Positions 20,068 through 32,000 of a stretch of DNA of 64,000 nucleotides are shown here, in pieces. Positions within the stretch are counted from its first letter, which is position 1, and each line of letters starts with the position of its first letter. The DNA lies in NCBI RefSeq assembly GCF_024166365.1, contig NC_064821.1, positions 51,549,093 to 51,613,092 on the forward strand, read 5' to 3'. The notes beneath the pieces were generated by a model. That model saw only the letters and a list, made by a program, of their open reading frames with translations, searched no databases and had not been told where the DNA came from. The translations under genes and the position numbers were made by a program. The DNA comes from Elephas maximus indicus. Lineage: Eukaryota; Chordata; Mammalia; Proboscidea; Elephantidae.

Positions 20068-23000
20068 GTATTGGAGATCTGCAAGGAGGGGGGGGCTTGC
20101 AAAGAGGTGGGAGGGATCAGGGTGGAGGTAAGGGTGGACTCAGACCCAGGTGGCTGGGGGACTCAAGGGACAAGAGGTGGGGAGCGGAGGGAGATATCAG
20201 TGGGATGAGGTCCCTGGGAGGACATCCAGAGGCCCCAAAGTCAACAGTCAGTGGACACCCAGTAGAGGGGAGGGATCTCACTAAAGTCAGAGGATCTGGT
20301 AAGGGGAAGGGGTGCAGAAAGGCCTAGCGGGGAGGGTACAGGACTAGGAGAGGGATATGAGACAATGGAAGCTCAGTCTTACAAGGATATGATCCATCTA
20401 AGTCAGGAAGTTCTACCTTGTATCTGACCTAAATCCATGGTACTGTAAGTCCTGAGTGGAGTCCCTGGGTAATACAAATGGTTAACACACTCGGCTGCTA
20501 ACCCAAAGGTTGGAAGTTCAAGTCCACCCAGAAGTGCCTCAGAAGAAAGGCCTGGCAATCTTCTGAAAAATCAGCCATTGAAAGCCCTATGGTGCACAGT
20601 TCTACCCCCACACACATGGTGTCACCATGAGTCAGAGTCGACTTGACGGCAACTGGTTGTAAGTCCTGAGTAGAGGCGGAACAGTTCAGTGCCCTTCAGG
20701 TACACCACAGAACTGCCTTAGCCTTCGAAGCAATCACTGCATCATCTCCAAAGCAGAGTGGTGACTAAGAGCATAGACTCTGAAGACAGATTTGCCCAGG
20801 TTCGAATCCATGCTCCGTCACTTACTAGCTGTGTGGCCTTGGACAAGTCACCTTTCTGTGCCTTAGTTTCCCCCTCTGCAAAATGAGGATACTGGTCTCT
20901 CATGTATCCTTAGTGTAAAATCAGGCACTTGATACGTACAGCGCTTAGAATGGTGCCCGACAGATGGCAGGGGCGATAAGCAATAGCTGTTAACTGGTTA
21001 ATTCTCAGCTTTTTCTTGAAGCTGAGTCAGTGCTGTCCAACCTGGAGATGGGATGTGAGGAGGGTCCCCATCATGGTGCCTGCCAGCCCTTGCCACCCTA
21101 CTTGACCCTTCCTCCACATCCCTCCATCTCCGTGAGCTATCTGGCCCCCACGGCCTGGGTGCCCCCTTTGCCCATTCAGTCTCTGAGCAAACCTGTCCCA
21201 GCAGCTCCACCCAGATGGCCCCTCTCCATTGACACCTGGCACTGAGCCCAGGTAGCAACCTCAGCTTCCAAGTGTCTTTATGTGACAAGAGAGCTTCTGG
21301 GGGCAGGCAGAGTGCCACCAACATGGAGGGAGTGCTTCTGCAGGGGGAGGGGGATGGCAGCCCAGCCTCCCTTATGCAGCAGCTGAGCTTTGCTTCCCTG
21401 CTACGGCTGCAGAAACCCCCCAAGTGGGCAGAGCATGGTCCCTCAGCTTAGACTCTCAGTTCCCTCCCCACAGGGGGTCATCTGTGTTGGGTAGGGGAGG
21501 GATGCTGGCATCGTTGGGGACAAAGCAGAGGGCCCACATGGGACAGGACTCACCCCAGCTCAGCAACAGCTCCCCCAGCTTCAATAGACCAATAGCTCCC
21601 CAACCCAGGTGAGTTGATATGGGGATGGGAGGCCTGGGGCTAGGCCAGCTCTGCTGTTGAGCAGCTGTGGGACCGCAGACTGACAGGGCCTCAGTTTCCT
21701 TGTCTGCAAAATGAACAGGTAAACTGAACAGTCCCTAAGGCCCCTTTCTACTCTCTGGGATTCATCTGTAGGGTGGAGGGACCCCAGCTGACCCAAACGA
21801 ACCTGCGGCCAGACCTGGCCTGAGAAAAGGAGACAGGATGAGTCTGGGGCCTCCAGCTCTCTCAAAGCCCCTTTGTTCCTGACCCTCTGACCCTGCACAC
21901 TGTCCCTTATGCTCTACCTACCCCACGTCCATTGGCCTTGGAAGGTGGCATTAGTGGCTAAAAGTATTAACTTTGTACTCAGACAGACCTGGGTTTGAAT
22001 CCAGACTCTGGTACTCAGGAGCTTTGTATCCTTGGGCAATTTGCCCAACCTCTTTGTGCTTCAGTTTCCTCCCCTGTAGATGAGGCTGAAGGCAGTACCC
22101 CCCGTCCCAGAGATCTTGCAATGGTTTCATGAAATAATGGGACTCTGCACACTGCGGGTGCTCAATAAAAGGACTGGACTAGAGATTATCATCACATAGG
22201 GATAATTCACTTGTATATGAGAAGCTGCTGTGCTTACCTCCCAGCCTTCTCAAAGGCCTCTTTCCCCAGCTGCATCACATTGCTCCCCTACTCTTCATCT
22301 CCTCCAGGAAGCCTCTCATGATTAACCCTGCCAGTTCCCATTTGTTGCACTTACACTATACCCCTGGCTGCGCCCAGCCAACTCCAACTTGAACTTGCTG
22401 GGATGTTGCTTTACTAGGGGAATCCCTGGGCTATCTCCCAGGAAGCATTTTCTCCTTGAACGCCCCATTTTCACCTCCTTCGGACGGCGGGTAGCAGGGA
22501 TATTGGCTGAGCACAGGGCTTGGTACCTGGTCCCTGCTGCCTCGTAGTTTGAAATAGAAAATGTGGGTGCTGCAGTGGGCAGTCAGAACCCCCATGGCTC
22601 CTGCTCCTTGTCTCAGGCAGAGCCTTGGTCCGAGGTCCTAGCTCCCTGATGAAGAAGGCAGAATTCTCTGAAGACCAGGCACAGGATGCCACGATGGAGG
22701 AGTCTTCCACCAGCCTGGCCCCCACCCTGCTGTTCCTAACCACCTTGGAGGCAGCACCTGCCACGGAAGAGTCCTTGATCCTGCCTGTCACATCTCTGCA
22801 GCCCCAGGTAAAGAGCACCAGAACAGCCTCGGAGCTGGAGGGTTCTTTTGCACATCATGCAAACCCCTCTTGGCATGTGTAGGGAGACTGAGGCACAGAC
22901 AGGATTGTGGAAGAGATAGTCGAGACTATCAGGCCTAAATTGAAACCAGGTCTCTTGATGCACCGTCTAGTACAGCTCCAGCCCGGGTGGGCACTGTGTC

Positions 23001-26000
23001 CTGAAACAGGACTGCCACTGGCCAGGAGAAGGTAGCCCAGGGTCTTCACTCTAGGGACAGCCAAGGAGGCCAGTGCCAGCTCAGCATGCAGGTCTCTGCA
23101 TGAAGAGCAGTGGGGCCCTCGGGGAAGAATTTTACATGTACGAAAAAGCACAGAGAATACTAACTTAGAAAACCGAGTTCCCATGACCCAGAATTAACAA
23201 GCGTTAAACACTTTGACTCATCTGTTTCAAATCTTTAATACAGAAAGAAAGCAAGTGACAATTGTGGCCAAAATACTAACCTTTGGTAAATCCGTTATTA
23301 GCTGCCGTCGAGTCTGCTCTAACTCACGGCAACCCCATGTATGGCAGAATGAAGCGATGCCGAGTCCTGAACCATCTTCACGGCCATTGGTGAGCTCGAG
23401 TCCATCATTGCGGCCACTGTGTATTTTGAGTGCCTTCCAACCTAAGGAAACCCTGGTGATGTAGTGGTTAAGAGCTACAGCTGCTAACCAAAAGGTTGGC
23501 AGTTTGAATCCACCAGGTGCTCCTTGGAAACTCTGTGAGGGCAGTTCCACTCTGTCCTATGGGTCGCTATGAGTTGGAATCGACTCGACGGCAACAGGTT
23601 TGGTTTCTTTGGTCCAACCTAAAGGGCTCATCTTCAGTGCTGTAGTGGACAATATTCTGTCGTGATCTAGAGGGCTTTCATTGGCTAATTAAGTAGATTA
23701 CCAGGCCTTTCTTCCTAGTCCATCTTAGTCTGGAAGCTCTGCTGAAACCTGTGCACCATGTGTGACCCTGCTGGTACTTGAAATACCGGTGGCATAGCCT
23801 CTAGCATCATAGCAACATGCAGGCCACCACAGTGTGACAAACTGGCAGATGGGAGGTGGATTGGTGGATCTAGTGAAGGGTATACAGGAGTGAATCATAC
23901 TATTCTCGTACCTTTTCCATGGTTTTGAATTTTTTTCCAAATAAAATCATTAAAAATGATCCATGTATATAGAGAGAGAGAGAGAATAATGCTTTTTCTT
24001 TTAGCAACAGATCTTTTTTTAGTCTCTTCTCGGGTCTTAACACCCTTTGAGAGGCTGATAACAGTAGTGGCCTGTCTCCCCAGGAAAGCACGGTTCCCTG
24101 TGCTGTCACAACCCCATCTGTTAGGAACCCAGCCCTCGAAGGTGCTCTTACTGCCCACGTCCCACTGTGAGCAGGTGGCTGTGTGCAGATCCAGCCACGG
24201 CTTCTGGCCCTCAGCATCCCGAGACCGCTGGCTGGGGCTGTGTGTAGAGTTAAATTCTGATTATGGCCTCAACCATGCCAGGAGAGCTGGTAACATCTGC
24301 TGGAGAGAGGACAGGCAGGGAAATGAGCAGCTGGGCTCTGTCCAAGTCCCTCCACGTGCATTTAGAAACCCTGAGCAGCAAGATTGCTTCCCAGCCCAGA
24401 TGGTGGTCACTGTCCCTCCCACGGAGGACCTGGGAAATAACTCTCTGGGCTGCACCACTGGGCTTAGGCAGCACAGTGGGTGGTGCCTGCACATAAGGAC
24501 ACCAACCAAGTGGCTGCTGCAGCTGGTGGGAGCCTCAGGAGCCATCTCAACATCCCTTGGGCTGGGATTCCAGGCTGCCGAGCAAAGGACGAGGTAGCTT
24601 TCAAGAGCCCCTCTTACTCGCTCTGGCCGACATTCTTGCTTCCAGAGGTTGGAATGCTCCAGGTCTCCTTCCTCTGTACCCCCTTCTGCAGGTACAGCCC
24701 AGGCCTGACGGGGAGGTGATGCCCACACTGGATATGGCCTTGTTCGACTGGACTGATTATGAAGACCTAAAACCCGAGGTCTGGCCCTCTGCAAAGAAGA
24801 AAGGTATGCATACCTACCCTTCCACCTCCATACCTGGCTTTCTCCCCCACCCCCAACCCTCTGTTGAGGCACAGCCCTAGTGGGCCCGGTGTGACCTACT
24901 GATGCCCAAAAAGGGGGGGGTGCCGGGGGAGGGCAGTCAAGTCCAAACTGGGTATCACCCAACACCCAAAATGGAAAATACTCTAAATGCTATCGGGTGC
25001 TTATTATATGCCAATCGCTTTCCATCTAGGAAACCCTGGTGGCGTAGTAAACAGCTACGGCTGCTAACCAAAAGGTTGACAGTTCGAATCCACCAGGTGC
25101 TCCTTGGAAACCGTATGGGGCAGTTCTATCCTGTCCTATAGGGTCACTATGAGTTGGAATCGACTCAACGGCAACAGGTTTCGTTTGGGTTTTGGTTTCC
25201 AGCTACCAGCTCATTTTATGCTGAAAAAAAAACAAAGCAATCTGTTAGGTCAGTACTACTGTTGATTCCATTTTAGAGAAAACACAGGTAGAGAGACATA
25301 CAGTGTCTTATACAGAGCTGGGAGGAGCAGCACGGGCAGCCTGACTCCAGAGTCCGGGTGATTAACTTCTCTGCTTTGCTGGGCCTCAGTTTCTGACGAC
25401 AGATCTTCTTATCCTCAGAGAAACACTGGAGTAAACTCTCCAGTGATGGCAATGAAACGTCACCAGCTGAAGGGGAGCCGTGCGACCATCACCAAGATTG
25501 CCTGCCAGGTACCTACCGCACCAGCACCAGTGTTCAAGGGGCTAAGCTGGGTGCTGGGAGGAAGCCTACCCATCAGGGGGCAGGGGTGCACTTTCCTAGA
25601 CATGTCAGTAGGGCCCGAGGCTCCCTGACCCTTTACGGGTAATAAATAATAACACTGGCTACCACTTATTGGTCCCGGGGTGGAATAGATAGTTAAAGCA
25701 CTCAGTTGCTAACAGAAAGGTTGGAGGCTCGGAAGAAAGGTGCCCTCGGAAGAAAGGCCTGGTGGTGTTCTACTTTTAAAAAATCAGCCACTGAAACTCC
25801 TATGGAGCACAGTCCTACTCTGACACACATGGGGTTGCCCTGAGTCGCAACGGGTTACTGCTTACTGAGAGGTGCTGTCACTCATTACTTTGTGTAATCC
25901 TCACACAACCACCTGGAGGAACAGACACTGTCATCTCCAATTTTCAGACAAGGAAACTGAGCCCCAGAGAGGCTAAGCGTCTCGCCCGAGGTCACACAGC

Positions 26001-29000
26001 TGCCCCACACTGCCTTGAATCACATGTCCCCTCTCTTGACCTCTTCCTCTAAAAACCTGGCAGGGCTTGATCTGTCCTTGTTGCCTCACAACTCAGGAGG
26101 GCTTTGGGGGGATGCTTTCACCGGCATCTGCATCTTCACTGTTCAGCAGCCATCACCATCAGGACCATCTAAAGACAAGTGCTTGAGGTTTTGACCAATT
26201 CATGCCTTAACCTGCTGGTCCTTGTTGGGTCCACTGGGGCCTCTGGGAAGCAGAGGCTATGATGGACTTAGAAATGCAGGCGGTTTATTTTGGGGGTCAG
26301 GGAAACACCTAAGAAAGATAAAAGGAGGAGGGAGCATTATGGGCAGGGACCTTTAGACTGTGGTACAAAGCCTAGGCCAGCCCAAAGGGGGCGCTCCAGA
26401 GCAGAGCCAGCCTGTTACAGGAACCTCACATCAGTCACTGGCTGGGGCTGCTGGGGACAGCGTTACCTGGACTTGAAAGCTGAGGTGGCTCCTAAGGTGC
26501 TAACAGCTGGCGGCTGTCAGGGAACTGCCCTCCTCACAGGTGAACAGCAAGTGCTGTCCTATAGGGAGACCCGAAGTGCATACCTCCACGCCCCACACTT
26601 GTTCATTCCAAACTATGCTACAAACAGAGCAACCAGGTGGCAGTGTGGCACTGTGGAAGCCAGACCACCAGCTTAGGCTACATCATTTCCAAACTGTGGT
26701 GTTCACTTAAGGAGTCCTGGGTGGCGCAAACAGTTAAGGGCTCGACTACTACCTGAAAGGTTGGAGGTTCAAACCCATCCAGAGGCATCTCCGAAGACAG
26801 GCCTGGCGATCTGCTTCTGAAAGGTCACAGCCTCGAAAGCCCTATGGAGCCGTTCTACTCTGCACACGTGGGTTTTCCATGAGTTGAAATCAACTCAATG
26901 GCAGCTAATAATATTGTTCACTCTGAGCGGGAAGGAAAGGCTGGGGCGTGGGCTATCTGGACAGTTCGCTCTGAGATCTGGCTCTGGGCTGGGCTGAGCC
27001 GCGCCTATGCCTGTGTTGGGCCGCATCCCATGGTTTCCCCAGGCCTCATTTCCCATCTGTCCAAAGAGAGTGTTGTAGTCAATGACCCCTGAGGTCCTTC
27101 CCAGCCGACTCCACACTTGGTGGCTGCCAACCAGGGGAGGACTAGCCAATAAGCAAGGTAAGCATGGGTTTACTTGCGCTTACTTACTAACCTGTAGTGA
27201 ACAATTTCACATGAGTCTGTGGTGAAGAATATGTGAAACTGTTCACTACAGATTATTAAGTAAGCACAAGTAAACCCGTGCTTACCTTGCTTGCTGGGTT
27301 ATCCACCGACGTCAGGGACTGTAAATTTGAAAAGAGGCTTTGATTCTGTAGGAAGGTGCTGTGAGGTTGGGAGAGAGAGAGATGCTAGCCATACCTAGAA
27401 GCAGAATCTTTAACATGGTGAAAAAATGTGAAGTTGTTCACTACAGATGATCTAGTAAGCACAGTGCTTACCTTGCCTATTGGATAATCCACCCCTGCCA
27501 CCAGCTGTTCCACCCACTGTCCCCTGGAGGTGGTTCCACCTGCCTTCACTTCCCTGTGATCCATCAGTTGCCCAGCTGGAGCAGCTAGGTCCCTGCCCCC
27601 TGAGAGGGGGAGGGGGCGGGGGCGGGAGCAGGAGCCGGAGCGGGAGCAGAGGGAATCTTGGCCATGACATCCATCTGTGGCTCCAGTCAGGAGCCCTGTG
27701 AACCAGATGGCCCATGCTGCCAGATCCGCCTTGCCACACGGATGATAGATCTCCTGTCCAGGGGGACGATGTAGGGGGTGGCAGGGAGGGGTCTGGCTCT
27801 CATGGCTGACCACATGGGCTTGCTGTGTCTCAGGCAGCTGCTGTGACCTGCGGGAGCATCTCTGCACTCCCCACAATCGAGGCCTCAACAACAAATGCTT
27901 CGATGACTGCATGTGTGTGGAAGGTAAGCCGCCATCCAGGGGCTTCCTGGGCATCCCTGGAGGCTTCCCCGGAGCCCCTGGAGGCTTCCTCGGTGCCCCT
28001 GGGGGCTTCTCAGGCTCCAGAACCACGAAGCCTGCCTTGCTCCTGGAGGCTAGTTCTGCAGTGAGTGGAAGGCAGGAGTGCCTGGGGGATGAGATTTCTT
28101 GGTAGAGGGGGGACCGGGTGGCCTGCAGCGAAGGAGGCGGTGGGAGAACCCCTTGGGAGCTGAAGACGCCAGCAAGCACAGCTTCACTTGCTGTCTTCCC
28201 AATCTGTGAACTCATTTAGTCCCGATTCCTGGCATGGCTTCGCAGATTTGCTTTTCTCACCTCTCGAAATACAAGCTGGCATGATCTCCCAAGATCTGGA
28301 AGTGGGAGAAGGGAGGAGTATCTCTTTAAATAAGATCAAACCTGAGAAGGCTGGTGCATTCACACCAGTATTCTATCCCAGGGGAGGCATTCCTAGTTCA
28401 ATAACAAGGAGGGGTAGGGGGCTCCCAGCACTGTCCTGGGGGAGGATGCATTTGGCCACTGCCTCTTTAACTCCCTCGAGTTCCCACCTAGAGCTGTACC
28501 TGCCTTCAGCACACGTGGGGACCAGGTGTGCCAGGCTTGGTTCGAAGCTTTTCACTCTCATTAGCTCTTGCAGCTGTCACAACCACACAGCCACTCCAGG
28601 ACTGGAGCTGTTCTGATCCCCATTGTACAAATGAGCAAACTGAGGCACAGAAAAGGTTCAGTGATTTGCCCAAACTTATGCAGCTAGAAAAGTGGGAGAA
28701 TTTTTTTTTTTCCACTGAAAAATTTCAAACAATACACCACTGCATTAGTTTCCTAGGGCAGCCATAACAAATTACCACCAAGTGGGCGTCTTAGAAGAAC
28801 AGAAATGTATCCTCTCACAGCTCTGGAGGCCAGAAGTCCCAGTTCAGGGTGTTTGCAGGGCCTTGCTCTCTTTGAAGGCTCTAGGGGACAATTTTTTGTC
28901 TGTCTCAGCTTCTCGTAGCCCCAGGTGTTCCTTGGCGGGTAGTTGCATCTTCATACCTCCGTCTTTCCTCTGGTGTCTTTGCCACTTCTCTTTCATAGGG

Positions 29001-32000
29001 CACTACTTATATTAAACTAGGTCCCACCGCACTCTGGCATGACCTCATATTAACCAAACTGATAACATGCTCAAAGACCCTTTTTCCAAACAAGGTCACA
29101 TTCACAGGTACCAGGGATTAGGATTTCAACATATCTTTGCGGCGATGGGGGGGAACGACATAATTTAATGTCGTTTACTTAATACTGAAGTAGTTACGGT
29201 AGTATAATGAACCCCCATCTCCCGTCCCCCTGCTTCGATAATTACCAACTCACGTCTAATCTGTGTCATCCCCCACCCACTTTCCCCAATCCCCTACAAT
29301 TTTGAACCAATTCCTAGGAATTTATAGGCATTGAATACATCTCTAAAAGATAAGTACTCTTTAGAAAACATAGCCACAAGATCATTATAACACCTAAAAT
29401 TCACAATATTTACTTCATATCATCTGATATGCAATCAGTGTTCACATCTCCTACATGGGAGAATTAGGTCTCAGTCCCTGCTCTTAACCATCCTGAGACT
29501 CATGCCCTGTTTCTGCTGACATTATCCTTATTAACAGCTATCTGCTGCAAAAGCAATAAAGCTGGTTAGGTTCAATCACTCATTCACCCAGTCAGCCAAG
29601 GAATATTTACTGAATGTCCACTCTGTGCTGGGGGGCAGTGGTGGTTCAGTGGTAGGATTCCCACCTCCCATGCAGGAGACCACGATTTGGTTCTTGGCCA
29701 GTGCACCTCATCCGCGCCACCACCTACCTGTCTGTGGAGTCTTATATGTTACTATGTTGCCAAACAGGTTTCAGCAGAGCTTCCAGACTAAAACAGATTA
29801 CGAGGAAAGTCCTAGTGATCTACTTCCAAGAAGTCAGCCAAGAAAACCCAATGGTCTGATCCCATTGTGCACGGGGTTGCTATGTGTCAGGGGACCAGTT
29901 TGATGGCAGCTAACATCAACACGCTACATGCCAGGCACCATTCTGGACATTGGGGATTCAGCGTTGAAAAAATCCTACAAGTTCTGTACCCATGCATTCC
30001 ATTCCAATAAGAAGAGTAGATAATAAGCAAAAAAATAAATGAAATACCTTTAGAAAGTGATAAGGGCTGTGAAGAAAATAATACAGGATGATATGATAGG
30101 GAGTCCCTGGAATTATTCTAGAAAGGATGGACAGGGGTGGACAGGGGAGCCAGTGTCTAAAGATCACAGGGGAAGAATGTCCCAGACAAGAGGCAGAACA
30201 AAGGCAAGGGCTTTGGGCAGGAACAGGCCTGTCTGAGTAGGACTGGAACGTAGCGACCAACAAGGAAGATGGTACAAGGGGAGGTAGGAGAAGCTGGTGG
30301 GGAGAATCATTGACCTTATTTGAATTCCAGTTTGTAATTGAAAGTCACTGGCAGATTTTAAGCAGGGACATGAAATGGTCTGATTTATAAGTTACAAAGC
30401 TCAATGGGCTGCAGGATTTCAGGGGGCAGGAGTGGGGGCAGGAAGGACCAGCAGAAAGGTAAGAGTGCATGAAGCGGGTGATGCTGGGAAGCTGGCATCT
30501 GCAAAGTGTGTGGCAGTGCCTGCAGGTACCTGTGTGCCCTGTTAAGGCCCCATTTCACAGAGGAGGAGACTGAGGTGTAGAGTGGGTTGGAGAGCCCTGA
30601 GTCCGGGGAGTCCAGGGCAGCTGTGAGGCCAAACTGTAGTCCCTGGCCTCCAGGTCCAGCTCAGCCTGGGTGAGGGGGACATGGCCCTGCTGAATAAGCC
30701 TGGTTGGTACCAGGCTGGGCACTCAGTGGGTGCCCCTCCACCCAGGAATCCTTCCTTCCTCCCTCCCCTGGGCCTCAGGGAAGGGAGGGAGGGAGGGATT
30801 ATGCACTGCTTTCCCAGAAGTATGTCCTCATCCAAAGCGCCATCTGCTCATTGCCTCTGTTCCCGCTCATGCTAGTCAGTCCCATCAAAACTCTTGGTTA
30901 CTCCCTAGAGATGCAGACTTCAGAAAAGAATGAGAATGGAAGTTACTTCCCAGGCGCCTCATTAAAGATGATCTAGGGATGGAAGGGGGACTGTCACCAA
31001 GACACCACATCAGAGGAATCTGGGGACCAAGGGTCCTCGGGACTCCTGAGAAATCCCAACATGTTGAACACAGAGCCCAGGGCTAGAATCCAGCCATCAC
31101 AGCCAGCCTGGTTCCGGAAGGGCTTCTGTGGTCAAGCACTCCTGCTTGTGAATCTCCTGTCCCCCTCCCAAGTGTCACTTGCATGGTCAGAGGTCTGAAA
31201 GCCCAGTGGCCCAGGTTCAAATGTCAGGCCCTTAAGCACAGCCTCACAACAGCCCCTTTACTCTCTTGATGGTGATAAGTGGATTTTAACATAGAGATGG
31301 CCCCTCTCCTTGTGGCCACCCCTAACTTGGAAAGTAGGGTTGCTCAGGCCACAATGACATCTCTTTCCACTATCATCAGGGGGATGTGGCCTCAAGTGAA
31401 AAATATCTCTACCCACGTGTCTTGGGGATGACTATGGCCATGATGTTGTTCGGTGCTGTGGAGTCCCATGTGACAAAGGAGAACTGCCCCATAGGGTCTT
31501 ACTGGCTGTAATCTTTATGGAAGTAGCTCGCCAGATCTTTCTCCCACAGAGCTGCTGTGTGGGTTCAAATCACCAACTTTTGGGTTGGCAAATGCTTAAC
31601 CATTGTGCCACCAGGGCTCCTTACGGTCATGACAGAGTGAGCCAAAACCACAAAGCTCTCCTACTGGTGGGCCAGGAGGACTAAAAAACCCAGTACCTAC
31701 TTTAATTAGGGTGATCAGGGATGTCTCACTGAGACCTGAAGGCTGTGAAGGAGCTGATTCTGTGAAGAGTTTGGGGGAGGGATTTCTGGCTGAGGGAACA
31801 GTAAACGCAAAGGTCCTGAGGCAGGAAATGGCTGGATATGTGAGGAACAGCAAAAAGACTGGGAGTGGCTGGAGATAAAGAGTGAGGGGGAAAATGGGAG
31901 GTGAAGAGATCAGACAGGAAGCAGGGTCCAGGTCCCTGAGGGCCTTGTAAGCAAGGTTGGAAGTTTGAATTTCATTTTAAGTGCAATGGGGAGCCATGGA

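Larger units (their letters stand above)
25509..27833. other. DRAXIN intron 5
   Basis: It contains older-subfamily SINEs at 25666-25857 (+) and 26705-26915 (+), an ancient MIR/L2-like piece at about 25890-26010, a long inverted repeat at 27136-27308, a partial third copy of its arm at 27426-27493, and a GC-rich purine tract at 27600-27650. Confidence 0.75.

Noticed and set aside
27941-28012. Collagen-like protein on the minus strand
   Set aside because: The PPG-like reading comes from a 21-bp DNA tandem repeat in an intron. The frame is only open by composition.
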